Assembly: GCF_000381365.1 (NCBI RefSeq)
Contig: NZ_KB905466.1
Coordinates: 2,253,207 to 2,317,206 of the forward strand
Origin: Bacteroides salyersiae WAL 10018 = DSM 18765 = JCM 12988
Lineage (GTDB): Bacteria > Bacteroidota > Bacteroidia > Bacteroidales > Bacteroidaceae
Reading direction: 5' to 3'
Length of the DNA: 64,000 nt
Part shown: in pieces, positions 56,408 to 63,943 of the stretch
Position numbering within the stretch: position 1 is the stretch's first letter
How the letters are laid out: every line of letters begins with the position of its first letter
Notes under the pieces: generated by a model
The model's input: only the letters and a program-made list of their open reading frames with translations
Told to the model about the DNA's origin: nothing
Database searches by the model: none
Translations under genes and position numbers: made by a program

Positions 56408-57958
56408 TTATTCCACAATCCACTTCTCTATATTTCGTGTCTCCGAACTAAAATTCACACCAATCCTGAGAAGTTCACGAGGATCGGATTCAAAAGGACG
56501 GGTATATTGCCGCTCATTGATTTGCTGCAATGCGGCCTCTGCCGTGCCATCTAATTTGAACTCCATGACATAAATAAATTTATCCGTCTGTAAAACAAGA
56601 TCAATACGTCCCTGTCCCGTATGGTACTCTACATGAACATAAAAGCCGATAAGTTTAAAGACGATAAAAAGGACATTTTGATAATGTAGCTCCAAATCAC
56701 GGATCAATTCATAAGGAGTATCTGCAAAGAAACTTTGAAGACGACGGAAAAATGCGTTATAATCACCAGCCTCTATTTCATTGACAAAATTTTGTATCTC
56801 AAATGGAGACTGCACCGCACTGCGATTAGCATAAAAAGGTAATAAGAACTTTATAAAACCCTCTTCCACTTCCCGATTAGGAAAACCCAGACGATAAATA
56901 CCAAAACGAGGATCATATTCCTTAATTGTCAGATAGCCACTTTGATAAATGACTGGAATGGGATCGGTAGACGAAGAATCGATACTGTTCAGCACATCGG
57001 CACTGGTCTCTTCGTGTGTCATACGTTCTAAATTGTAATGGTGCTTCTTCAACAACTCGACCAAATAAGTAGGTGTCCCTGTCTCAAACCAATAACTACC
57101 GAATTTATTCCGTTTGAAAGCATTCAAGAGACTAAAAGGATTATAAATACCGATGGAATCTTCCACAAAATGATAGCCGTCATAGCACTCACGCAACTCT
57201 GAACAAAACTTTTCATAATCCATCTGCTGAGCAGCCGCAAATTCATGCATTTCCGGAGTGAGATAATCATACAACTCCTGTTCGCTAATACCGCAAAGAC
57301 CTACGTACTCATCCCACATCGAGATATCATCCAGATTGTTCAAGTCACTGAAAACGCTCGCCTTGCCAAACTTCGTAACCCCCGTCAGCATACCGAACCG
57401 GATGCAGCCATCCATCGTTTTCAAAACGCCATAAAAAGGTTTTAACGTATCGCGGAAATGGGCTTGCAAGGCCTCGTTATTGATAGCCTGAAGCATTGGT
57501 TTGTCATATTCATCGACCAGAATAACGACTCGCTCACCTGTCTGTTCATAAGCCCGCTTTATAATACCGGCAAAGCGCAACGCCAAAGTCGTTTCAGCCG
57601 CCCCTATACCATAAATGGCTTCCCAATCCGTCAAAGCTTTGTTCAATATACGGTCAAGACTATCCGGCGTATCATACTTTCCGATATTAAGGTCCATATG
57701 GAGAATCGGATGCCGCCTCCACTCCTTTTCAAGTTTCTCCATCGCCAGTCCCTCAAAAAGTTCTTTTTTCCCCTGAAAATACGCTTCAAGCGTAGAAATG
57801 AGCAGACTCTTCCCAAAACGGCGGGGGCGGCTAAGAAAATAGTAGCTACCTGTCTTGACCATTTTATAGATGAGTGCGGTCTTATCAATATAAAAATAAC
57901 CTCCCAAACGAAGTTTCTCAAAATTCTGTATACCGATGGGATAAATCTTGTTACTCAT
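56408..57958 (-). CDS. AAA-ATPase-like protein with C-terminal PD-(D/E)XK nuclease-like domain
   Basis: About 516 residues. The N-terminal part (YPIGIQNFEKLRLGGYFYID, FLSRPRRFGKSLLISTLEAY with an R-F-G-K-S P-loop variant, VVILVDEYDKPML Walker B) is the AAA-ATPase_like family expanded in Bacteroides; the C-terminus (VEYHTGQGRIDLVLQTDKFI...MEFKLDGTAEAALQQI) is a PD-(D/E)XK-like nuclease with the D...E-x-K triad. I choose the ATG at 57958 because a complete promoter covers the longer upstream extension. Members occur in many copies per genome with unproven function, often linked to mobile elements. Confidence 0.85.
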   Translation of the reverse strand: MSNKIYPIGIQNFEKLRLGGYFYIDKTALIYKMVKTGSYYFLSRPRRFGKSLLISTLEAYFQGKKELFEGLAMEKLEKEWRRHPILHMDLNIGKYDTPDSLDRILNKALTDWEAIYGIGAAETTLALRFAGIIKRAYEQTGERVVILVDEYDKPMLQAINNEALQAHFRDTLKPFYGVLKTMDGCIRFGMLTGVTKFGKASVFSDLNNLDDISMWDEYVGLCGISEQELYDYLTPEMHEFAAAQQMDYEKFCSELRECYDGYHFVEDSIGIYNPFSLLNAFKRNKFGSYWFETGTPTYLVELLKKHHYNLERMTHEETSADVLNSIDSSSTDPIPVIYQSGYLTIKEYDPRFGIYRLGFPNREVEEGFIKFLLPFYANRSAVQSPFEIQNFVNEIEAGDYNAFFRRLQSFFADTPYELIRDLELHYQNVLFIVFKLIGFYVHVEYHTGQGRIDLVLQTDKFIYVMEFKLDGTAEAALQQINERQYTRPFESDPRELLRIGVNFSSETRNIEKWIVE

Positions 57959-57989
57959 AATCTTTTGGAGTTTAAAAAGTCCCTGTAGA

Positions 57990-58021
57990 CAAAGATAGCA
58001 CAATAATCACCTAAGAAGCAA
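57990..58021 (-). promoter_or_regulatory. Bacteroides-type promoter of the AAA/nuclease gene
   Basis: On the minus strand TTGC (-33-like, 58021-58018), a 20-bp spacer and TATCTTTG (57997-57990). Transcription should start near 57983, which excludes the ATG at 58003 as the start. Confidence 0.75.
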
Positions 58022-58037
58022 TATAAATACTTAATTT

Positions 58038-58826
58038 TTATTCTATCCGCTTAATTATGACAATGCATAGTTCATACAACAAATACATTGGAACCGTCAC
58101 CAATATCAAAGTAAACAAATCCGGCGGAGTAATAATGGCAGCCGTTACCATAACACCGATAAAGGCATGTCTTCTGTATCGAACCATAAAAGTAGAAGTA
58201 ATCAATTCGAGCTTAGCCAATATAAATGCCACTACAGGTAATTGAAAGACCAGTCCCATAACAAATGTCAGAGTTGAAAAAGTTGAGATATAAGATGCCA
58301 AGGTTATCGTACTTCGAATGGACGGATCCACTTGATAAGTTCCTAAAAATCGGAATGAAACAGGAAATACAATGTAATAATTCATCAATACTCCCAATGA
58401 AAAAAGGACATACATAGATACAACTATCATCAAAGAGTACTTTTTCTCGTTTTCATATAAAGCCGGACTTATAAAACGAAACAACTCGTATAATATATAG
58501 GGTGAAGCCCCCAACAAAGCCAAATACACCGATGATGAAATATGCATCATAAACTGCGATGCCAATTCTGTACTTATCAGATCGATCTGATAAGGTTCAA
58601 ACCGAAAATCAAATCCGCACCAACGGACAAATTCTTCAATACATCTATAAGTAGCAAAATTCCATTCACGCGGAGCTAATAAAAGTTGAAAAGTCCACTC
58701 TTTAAAAGAAAAAATCAATATCGTGAACACGACTATAACCAAGACAATACGGAAGAGCATCTTTCTCAACATCTCCAGATGCCCCCCGAATGTCAAAAGC
58801 TGAATATCATCCGATTTATTCTTCAT
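58038..58826 (-). CDS. tatC: Twin-arginine translocase subunit TatC
   Basis: 262 residues with six membrane helices. [17 protein letters not shown] at the N-terminus (cytosolic Tat-signal contact region with the conserved E), [47 protein letters not shown] and [21 protein letters not shown] followed by LYE are the TatC signature blocks. TatC binds the twin-arginine signal and, with TatA, moves folded proteins across the inner membrane. Its ATG overlaps the tatA stop by 11 bp. It is the last gene of the peptide cassette. Confidence 0.96.
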   Translation of the reverse strand: MKNKSDDIQLLTFGGHLEMLRKMLFRIVLVIVVFTILIFSFKEWTFQLLLAPREWNFATYRCIEEFVRWCGFDFRFEPYQIDLISTELASQFMMHISSSVYLALLGASPYILYELFRFISPALYENEKKYSLMIVVSMYVLFSLGVLMNYYIVFPVSFRFLGTYQVDPSIRSTITLASYISTFSTLTFVMGLVFQLPVVAFILAKLELITSTFMVRYRRHAFIGVMVTAAIITPPDLFTLILVTVPMYLLYELCIVIIKRIE

Positions 58827-59040
58827 CTATCCTTTTCAACTCGTCTGTAACTTCCGTTTTTTCCAACAACGATTCATCTTCCGGCTCACTTTTTTCGTGC
58901 ATGCCTTCCTTGAAATTTTTCACTCCCTGTCCTAAGCTACGCATCAGCTCCGGAATCTTCTTTCCACCAAATAAAAGCAGTACAGCACCCCCAATCACAA
59001 TTAATTCAGTAGTGCCAATCATTAAAGGTTGTATCATCAT
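58816..59040 (-). CDS. tatA: Twin-arginine translocase subunit TatA
   Basis: 74 residues. [20 protein letters not shown] is the short membrane helix, followed by the amphipathic [18 protein letters not shown] with the hallmark FGG(K)KxPEL pattern, then an acidic tail. No TatB gene is present, so this is a minimal TatAC pair. Its start overlaps the stop of the modification-system-like gene by 4 bp (ATGA), tying Tat production to the cassette. Confidence 0.96.
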   Translation of the reverse strand: MMIQPLMIGTTELIVIGGAVLLLFGGKKIPELMRSLGQGVKNFKEGMHEKSEPEDESLLEKTEVTDELKRIDEE

Positions 59041-59318
59041 TCGTATATTAAATAAATTTCATTTGTATCAAAATCAATCTCCCAATTACCATTTTCGGTA
59101 CTTTCCCATTGATATTGACTTGACATACGATCCCACCAATTCTGAAATTTCATACCGGTTTCACCTATATCTTTTACTAACTTTTCATACAGCACTTCAT
59201 TATCTACAGTAAGTATTCCGGCCAATTCGTTCAATCCGTTACGCCGCTCAAAAAGTGTTTGAATTTCACACTTTTCTTCATTTGTAACAGTTCCTACCAG
59301 TTTTTTCATAATACTCAT
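59037..59318 (-). CDS. Small CXXX-repeat-peptide modification-system-like protein
   Basis: 93 residues, soluble, no signal peptide, slightly acidic, with a coil-forming middle ([21 protein letters not shown]) and [13 protein letters not shown] near the C-terminus. Its length, place between a SPASM protein and tatA, and [20 protein letters not shown] start resemble a family I recall as 'CXXX repeat peptide modification system protein'; the name is from memory and no biochemical role is known. It could be the peptide-recognition component. 4-bp overlap with tatA. Confidence 0.6.
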   Translation of the reverse strand: MSIMKKLVGTVTNEEKCEIQTLFERRNGLNELAGILTVDNEVLYEKLVKDIGETGMKFQNWWDRMSSQYQWESTENGNWEIDFDTNEIYLIYE

Positions 59319-59387
59319 TTTTTTTATTTACTCATACAACAACTTTCCCGAGGAAAGCATACTCCATAAGAGTATCCTTATAACACA

Positions 59388-60329
59388 TCAAAACTCCTGC
59401 CTCACATCAAATGGATCCAAATATGTAATCTCTTTTATCTCATGTCCGGGAAGAAATGTCCCGTACCGGCGAATATCAAGCAGTAATGAGCGAGAGGCAT
59501 TACGCTCCAGATGAGCTACTACACACTGCTCATGCGAGGGTGTATTTACCTCTAAAGTCGTTTTCCAATTCATCCAAATACACCGTTTACATTGGTATGC
59601 ATCACAATTGCGACACAGAGGTGCGTAAGATAGTTTATAGAGTTTTGGATTTTTTATATCCAAAACTTCAACCAAGCTGCCGATGGAATATCCGTCGTCA
59701 GCCAAATAAAATGCAGGACAAATATAGAATTTACCATCAGGAGCCAATGTAATATTTTCAACTCCGGCATTACAATTATTCATTTTGTCCAGCATCATAC
59801 GGTCGGTCAATAAATTCAATTGCGGAGCCATTCCTTCCAGATACATACCTTTCAGTTTTAAAGCCAATTCATCTAAAACCGATTTATAGACATCGAAATC
59901 AGATTCGGTAAAGGTATCAATATCAACCAGAACAACATTCAACCTTAAAACCTTATCCAACACTTCATTAAGAATTGTATAATTTTTAAAGAAACCGATC
60001 TTTCCTGTTCTCAATACATAAGTTTTTTGAATATCACAACCTGATACCGACAACTGTTCCCAATCATCAAGAACCACCACATCAGCCTTATCCCGGTATT
60101 CTACCGGAGCAATTTTGCTATGATCGATTGTTTCTATCGCATCTTTATAGGCTTGCGGTAATTCATAATGCGGATACACAAATTGAAGCATCAGGTTTTC
60201 TTTCATAGCAAAAAGAATACCTGCCTTTAAATTTTCCAGACTAATTAATCTGTGTTCAGATTTCCGGTTATCATAATGACAATAAGAAACGCTCGTATCG
60301 TCTAATAAAATTACAAGATATTGAAGCAT
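59388..60329 (-). CDS. SPASM-only CXXX-repeat peptide maturase-like protein
   Basis: 313 residues, cytosolic. The N-terminal 180 residues show no CxxxCxxC radical SAM motif and look like a degraded barrel. From about 185 a SPASM-type iron-sulfur region is visible: NNCNAGVENITLAPDGKFYICP, APLCRNCDAYQCKRCIWMNW and PSHEQC, giving seven or more Cys in the family's spacing. I recall such proteins as 'CXXX repeat peptide maturase', partners of a full radical SAM enzyme. It lies 4 bp after the radical SAM gene, so the two probably form a complex. Whether it keeps any catalysis is unknown. Confidence 0.7.
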   Translation of the reverse strand: MLQYLVILLDDTSVSYCHYDNRKSEHRLISLENLKAGILFAMKENLMLQFVYPHYELPQAYKDAIETIDHSKIAPVEYRDKADVVVLDDWEQLSVSGCDIQKTYVLRTGKIGFFKNYTILNEVLDKVLRLNVVLVDIDTFTESDFDVYKSVLDELALKLKGMYLEGMAPQLNLLTDRMMLDKMNNCNAGVENITLAPDGKFYICPAFYLADDGYSIGSLVEVLDIKNPKLYKLSYAPLCRNCDAYQCKRCIWMNWKTTLEVNTPSHEQCVVAHLERNASRSLLLDIRRYGTFLPGHEIKEITYLDPFDVRQEF

Positions 60330-60333
60330 AAAA

Positions 60334-61551
60334 TTAACTATTTATATCGTTTGACTCATTCTTGCCCGTTCCAGACCTGTCACATTCATCCTCCGATTCC
60401 AGTTTCCGGTAAAGTTTGTTCCAATAGTAATTATTGGCTCGAACACGCGCTTTATGCATTTTGCAAATAGCCGTACTACGTTGATAAATCGTATTTGTAT
60501 CCGCCGCATCATAATTCTCACCTTGACACCAAGCGCATCCCTCAGCCACCTCGCAATCAATACATTCCGGGGTACTTTGTGTACATCGGTCAAGAGTTAA
60601 AAAAGGACGCAATTTATTTTTATCAAGACCATCATGCACATTACCTATAATCCATGCTTTTTTGTTTCGGAGAGAATATTGGGCAAAACGTGTACAAGGA
60701 TAAAAGTTACCGGCCGCATCTACCGCCAACATCATTCCGGCACCACACCAATTCTGATTTTGCAATTTACAGTCCAAAGGCTTACCCAAATGCTCGGAAA
60801 AAAAAGAGCAATCGTTTTTCTCATAAAGTCCATTATCAATAATCGAATCGGCCAGTTGAATCAGTTGCTCCTCAAACAAAGAGTCATCACCCTCTTGCCA
60901 TACATCTTCGAATACACAATTAATATTGACCTCATGAATACCTAAATTATACAAATGCAAGACACTTTCTTTTATATACGGGAGATCCGGGCTACTAATC
61001 GTCACTTTAGTACCGTCACCGGGAAACTGTTCTAACCACAGCGGAATATTTCGTACCACATCCTTATATGAGCCTTTTCCGGTGTTCTTATAAATACGGT
61101 TAAGATCATGTTTTAATTCTGTCCCGTCAATAGTTATACCGATACTCAAATGATCTATATTTTTCTTAATAAAGCTCTGTACTTTTTCCTCATGATAATT
61201 AAGACCATTAGTAGAAAAACTAAAGCGATATGAATCAAACCAATGATGATTTCGTTTAAACAATTCAATCTTTATATAATTACATATTTTTTCTATCAAT
61301 TCTATTTCAAGAAAAGGCTCTCCGCCGATAAAGTCCCAAACTACTGATTTTTCCTGAAAACTCTGTTCATTATCCAATATATAATCAATAGCTTGTTTGG
61401 CAATGTCCCAAGACATACGTTCTTTCGAGTTCTTACCTACGAGATAACAATATTTACATGCTAATTGGCAATCTTTCGTAACAATAAAAGTTATATTTTT
61501 AGCTATGCCATCTTGCCACAGTTTTTTAGCTTCCTTTATTTGTCCCATCAT
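60334..61551 (-). CDS. Radical SAM/SPASM peptide maturase for CXXX-repeat precursors
   Basis: About 405 residues. The radical SAM motif is KDCQLACKYCYL (Cys 28, 32, 35), followed by WDFIGGEPFLE for SAM binding and FSFSTNG. The C-terminal SPASM region has NWCGAGMMLAVDAAGNFYPC, CIDCEVAEGCAWCQGE and a final ICKMHK, supplying Cys for auxiliary clusters. Such enzymes install thioether or other crosslinks in RiPP precursors. The start is placed at 61551 because the upstream ATG at 61590 lies inside a terminator-like hairpin. Two Cys-rich precursors lie directly upstream, so they are the likely substrates. The last 30 residues are charged and probably disordered. Confidence 0.88.
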   Translation of the reverse strand: MMGQIKEAKKLWQDGIAKNITFIVTKDCQLACKYCYLVGKNSKERMSWDIAKQAIDYILDNEQSFQEKSVVWDFIGGEPFLEIELIEKICNYIKIELFKRNHHWFDSYRFSFSTNGLNYHEEKVQSFIKKNIDHLSIGITIDGTELKHDLNRIYKNTGKGSYKDVVRNIPLWLEQFPGDGTKVTISSPDLPYIKESVLHLYNLGIHEVNINCVFEDVWQEGDDSLFEEQLIQLADSIIDNGLYEKNDCSFFSEHLGKPLDCKLQNQNWCGAGMMLAVDAAGNFYPCTRFAQYSLRNKKAWIIGNVHDGLDKNKLRPFLTLDRCTQSTPECIDCEVAEGCAWCQGENYDAADTNTIYQRSTAICKMHKARVRANNYYWNKLYRKLESEDECDRSGTGKNESNDINS

Positions 61552-61562
61552 TTTATGATTTA

Positions 61563-61598
61563 AAAAGGATATACCCACTAAATGCAGCATATCCTTTT
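61563..61598 (-). terminator. Terminator-like hairpin between precursor and maturase genes
   Basis: On the minus strand AAAAGGATAT and ATATCCTTTT pair perfectly (10 bp) with a 16-nt loop, followed by TTAAAT. It starts 5 nt after the stop of the first precursor gene. Partial readthrough would give much more precursor than enzyme, the usual arrangement in peptide-maturation operons. Confidence 0.85.
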
Positions 61599-61603
61599 AC
61601 ATG

Positions 61604-61915
61604 TTAATAGTTATTCCATCCCGCACATGAACCTGTACACGAGCCTGTACAGGTACCTCGACAGGTCCCTATACAACTACCTTGGCAAGTTCTCTCACAA
61701 GTTCCCATACAGGTGTTGTTACAGCCATGATAGCAGGCACGGTAACAAGAACCTGTACAATAACTTTCACACCCCATAGCGACTTTAGCCGCTTTAGAAG
61801 CAACAGGATTGCTAACCAATACCACTGTAGCTATAATCGGCAAGGCTGTTTTCACTGCTTTTTTGAAGAATTCACGCCTTGAATAAAGTTCTTCATTCTT
61901 GATTTTCTTTTTCAT
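61604..61915 (-). CDS. CXXX-repeat precursor peptide 1 with twin-arginine leader
   Basis: 103 residues. The leader has SRREFFKKA (residues 12-20), a Tat motif, then a hydrophobic segment (PIIATVVLVSNPVAS) and AAKVA, where signal peptidase I could cut. The rest carries 13 Cys at residues 49, 53, 57 ... 97, every fourth position without exception (CTGSCYRACYHGC, CMGTCERTCQGSC), ending AGWNNY. The CxxxC ladder with Gly/Ser/Thr spacers matches a computationally named family, CXXX-repeat peptides. Probably modified by the downstream radical SAM enzyme, then exported by TatAC. No function of the product is known to me. Confidence 0.85.
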   Translation of the reverse strand: MKKKIKNEELYSRREFFKKAVKTALPIIATVVLVSNPVASKAAKVAMGCESYCTGSCYRACYHGCNNTCMGTCERTCQGSCIGTCRGTCTGSCTGSCAGWNNY

Positions 61916-61926
61916 ACCTTAAATAT

Positions 61927-62268
61927 TTAAAGCCCTTTCCGGGCAGTAGCCATACACAAACCCTTACATGTACTTAAACACGCACTTTTACAAGTTCCCG
62001 AACATCCAGAAGGATAATAAGACGACTTCCCCCGACATGCAGTGGCACAACTCGCTCCACACCCTCCTACACAAGTAGAGCAACTTGAAGAACCGCCACC
62101 GGAAGAACCGCCACCACCATACGATTCGTCATCGTCAGGATCGTCACAAGAAGACAAAATAGAAGGAACGATCATAACAGCCCCTAAAAAAGGAAGTATT
62201 CCTTTCACTGCTTTTTTAAAGAATTCACGTCTGGAGTGAAATTCTTCATTCTTTTTTTTCTCTTTCAT
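61927..62268 (-). CDS. CXXX-repeat precursor peptide 2, probable Tat-exported lipoprotein
   Basis: 113 residues. Leader SRREFFKKAVK (12-22) is identical to that of precursor 1, and the flanks NEE and LP match too. It has lipobox ILSSC (Cys41) followed by DDPDDDES, like the acidic surface-export signal of Bacteroides lipoproteins, and a Gly/Ser linker (48-62). Ten more Cys sit at 63, 66, 70, 74, 78, then 89, 93, 97, 101, 105: two five-Cys clusters, mostly spaced by four, separated by RGKSSYYPSG. Probably a surface-displayed companion of peptide 1; only 11 bp separate the genes. Confidence 0.83.
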   Translation of the reverse strand: MKEKKKNEEFHSRREFFKKAVKGILPFLGAVMIVPSILSSCDDPDDDESYGGGGSSGGGSSSCSTCVGGCGASCATACRGKSSYYPSGCSGTCKSACLSTCKGLCMATARKGL

Positions 62269-62298
62269 AAATAATAGATTGATTATTAATATATAATA

Positions 62299-62709
62299 TT
62301 ACCAGTCTGGTCGTATCTTATTCTGCGCAGGAATCAAGCGAGCCTCGGAGAAGTACCCTGCATCATATAATCCGGAGTGCCGGATAACAGATTTATCCTT
62401 GTAAACATATAAGGTGGCACAGCCGGCATAAGGAATACAGGATTTATAAATGTACCAACCGTTCTGATACTGCTCATATGCATACATACCAACCGATTCC
62501 CCATTGATAAGCAAAGAAATCGTTGAATTACCATAAAAGTCTTTGAAAAATCCCAGATTATACATACGCCCTTTTAGGTTAAGGCAGAGTGGATGACTGG
62601 AGTCAACCTGCCGGAAATCGGAATCAAAAAGTTTACTAAACACATACTCTTCACCATGTGCAAGTATAAAAGAAAATAAGAATAAAAAGAGGAACAAGAA
62701 AAATCGCAT
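62299..62709 (-). CDS. Small secreted protein heading the peptide cassette
   Basis: About 136 residues. I start at the ATG before RFFLFLFLFLFSFILAHG, a strong signal peptide, because AAAGGA lies 6 nt upstream; an earlier ATG 30 bp upstream lacks this. The mature protein (about 115 residues) starts EEYVFSKLFDSDFRQV, has two Cys (in PLCLNLKG and SCIPYAGCATLY, three in all) and a beta-rich Tyr/Gly pattern. No family recognised. First gene of the cassette, 31 bp before precursor 2. It could be an exported partner, receptor or immunity-like factor, which the sequence does not decide. Confidence 0.6.
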   Translation of the reverse strand: MRFFLFLFLFLFSFILAHGEEYVFSKLFDSDFRQVDSSHPLCLNLKGRMYNLGFFKDFYGNSTISLLINGESVGMYAYEQYQNGWYIYKSCIPYAGCATLYVYKDKSVIRHSGLYDAGYFSEARLIPAQNKIRPDW

Positions 62710-62786
62710 CCGTTCCTTTACAGATGTTTGTAATTGCATTGCGTCATGTTCATGTGCCTATAGCCTCCCCGGATTCGGTATTATAC

Positions 62787-62880
62787 AAAAAAGACGTGGG
62801 AGTCTGTACTTTTGCTTATCCAGATTCCAGGCCTTCGCATTGCCTACCTCCAAAGATAAGCAACGTACACAGCCCACGTC
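62787..62880 (-). ncRNA. Candidate structured small RNA M, terminator-ended
   Basis: Read on the minus strand: GACGTGGG pairs with the terminal CCCACGTC, followed by TTTTTT. Inside, TTGCTTATC pairs with GATAAGCAA, and AGGC with GCCT around TGCGAAG. The loops GGAGGT, TGCGAAG and GGAATC are shared with RNA P on the other strand. It ends 78 bp upstream of the secreted-protein gene, so it may be an independent RNA or part of that operon's leader. A TATCTTGA -7-like box lies just before its 5' end. Family not recognised. Confidence 0.7.
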
Positions 62881-62916
62881 AAGATAGATATACAGAACAC
62901 CACGTCGCGCGTAATG

Positions 62917-62933
62917 TTTAGATATAATCTAAA
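62917..62933. promoter_or_regulatory. Short palindrome between the divergent RNAs
   Basis: TTTAGAT, ATA and ATCTAAA: a 7-bp perfect inverted repeat in the central gap where the promoters of both RNAs should lie. It may be an operator for both. Confidence 0.45.
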
Positions 62934-62936
62934 GTG

Positions 62937-63022
62937 GACGTTTCCGTTGCTCTATCTTTTTTGGAGGTTTCAAATTTGCGAAGTTTGGAATCCAAAAGAT
63001 AATGCCGTAAACGTCTTTTTTT
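62937..63022 (+). ncRNA. Candidate structured small RNA P, divergent homologue of RNA M
   Basis: GACGTTT pairs with AAACGTC, followed by TTTTTTT. Next come TATC/GATA and, in the apical part, CAAA/TTTG around TGCGAAG. The GGAGGT and GGAATC loops sit at equal positions as in RNA M, whereas the paired arms differ and still pair (CAAA/TTTG against AGGC/GCCT), that is, compensatory changes. It points towards the AlkD-like gene's 3' end, so it cannot be a leader of that gene. The remaining gap 63023-63238 shows no other feature. Confidence 0.7.
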
Positions 63023-63238
63023 ACATTTTATAAATCTCCTTTACTCTTAAAGTTGAGATTATTCCTTGCAAAGGAAGCACTAACAACAAACTCTTTCACA
63101 AAATTATTTTCTATTTTTAAAACATGTATCTTAACCCACATTAAATTAATTATTCGGTCATATTGCCGCACTTTAATGAATCATATACTTCAAGATAAAG
63201 TAATCAAAATATTATAAGCGTACGCAAATACAGTAACA

Positions 63239-63943
63239 TTACCGTTTCATATAATATTTCCGTTCTTCCTCCGTCAGCTTTTCTATCGAATAGCGAAGCA
63301 TCGTACGGGGCATTTCACCGGCATGTTTATCAAGAAACTGTAACAGCAGGTTCTGGTCGCGTTTACCCATCTCACGGAGCATCCAACCTATGGCTTTTTG
63401 CATCAGGTCATGTTTATGATGCAACAACAATTCGGAAAGACGAAGAATGTCAATAAAATCATCATTTCTGATCAGTGTAATTGTAGAAACTACTGCAATA
63501 CGCTGCTCCCAAAGAAGTGTGCTGTCAGCCAGACGGTACAAATCCTCACGGGGGTTACCCTTTAAATATTCTCCTACAATATAAGGAGCAGACAGGTCCA
63601 CCAAGTCCCAGTTATTAATATGGGCAGTCTGTGTCAGATAGAAATCATAAATCTCTTTTCGTGCCTTTTCACCGGACTTCTTGAAACGCTCCACCAACAT
63701 CAGCAATGCACATAAGCGGCATTCATGCCACTCACTCTCTAATAAATCCGCTATCGCCTCAAACGGTTCTTCTTTATGACGCTTTGCCACCAGGCGGGTA
63801 TTGGGAACGACAATCCCGAGAAATTTATCACCCTCACCATACTGCCCTTTTCCTGTTTTGAAAAAATTGGGCAAATACTCCCTTTTCACCGGGTCGATAT
63901 ACATTTCCAATTCTTTCTGAATCTCTGCTGCCTTTGTTCTCAT
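63239..63943 (-). CDS. DNA alkylation repair protein (AlkD-like)
   Basis: 234 residues, cytosolic. HEAT-like helical repeats with IVVPNTRLVAKRH, LLESEWHECRLCALLMLVERFKK, NNWDLVDLSAPYIVGEYL and QKAIGWMLREMGKRD match the AlkD/DNA alkylation repair family, whose known members remove N3/N7-alkylated purines. The conserved Trp and Asp (NNWDLVDLS) of the base-contact site are kept. It lies downstream of RNA P on the opposite strand and is not part of the peptide cassette. Confidence 0.9.
   Translation of the reverse strand: MRTKAAEIQKELEMYIDPVKREYLPNFFKTGKGQYGEGDKFLGIVVPNTRLVAKRHKEEPFEAIADLLESEWHECRLCALLMLVERFKKSGEKARKEIYDFYLTQTAHINNWDLVDLSAPYIVGEYLKGNPREDLYRLADSTLLWEQRIAVVSTITLIRNDDFIDILRLSELLLHHKHDLMQKAIGWMLREMGKRDQNLLLQFLDKHAGEMPRTMLRYSIEKLTEEERKYYMKR

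Noticed and set aside
57959..58003. Longer start for the AAA/nuclease gene
   Set aside because: A -33/-7 promoter covers this stretch and predicts transcription starting downstream.
58038..59040. Tat genes as a chance neighbour of the peptide genes
   Set aside because: The 4-bp and 11-bp overlaps, same strand and twin-arginine motifs in both precursors make simple chance unlikely, although strict linkage across genomes is unproven here.
62724..62921. 65-codon plus-strand frame upstream of the peptide cassette
   Set aside because: It runs through RNA M and shows no coding features.
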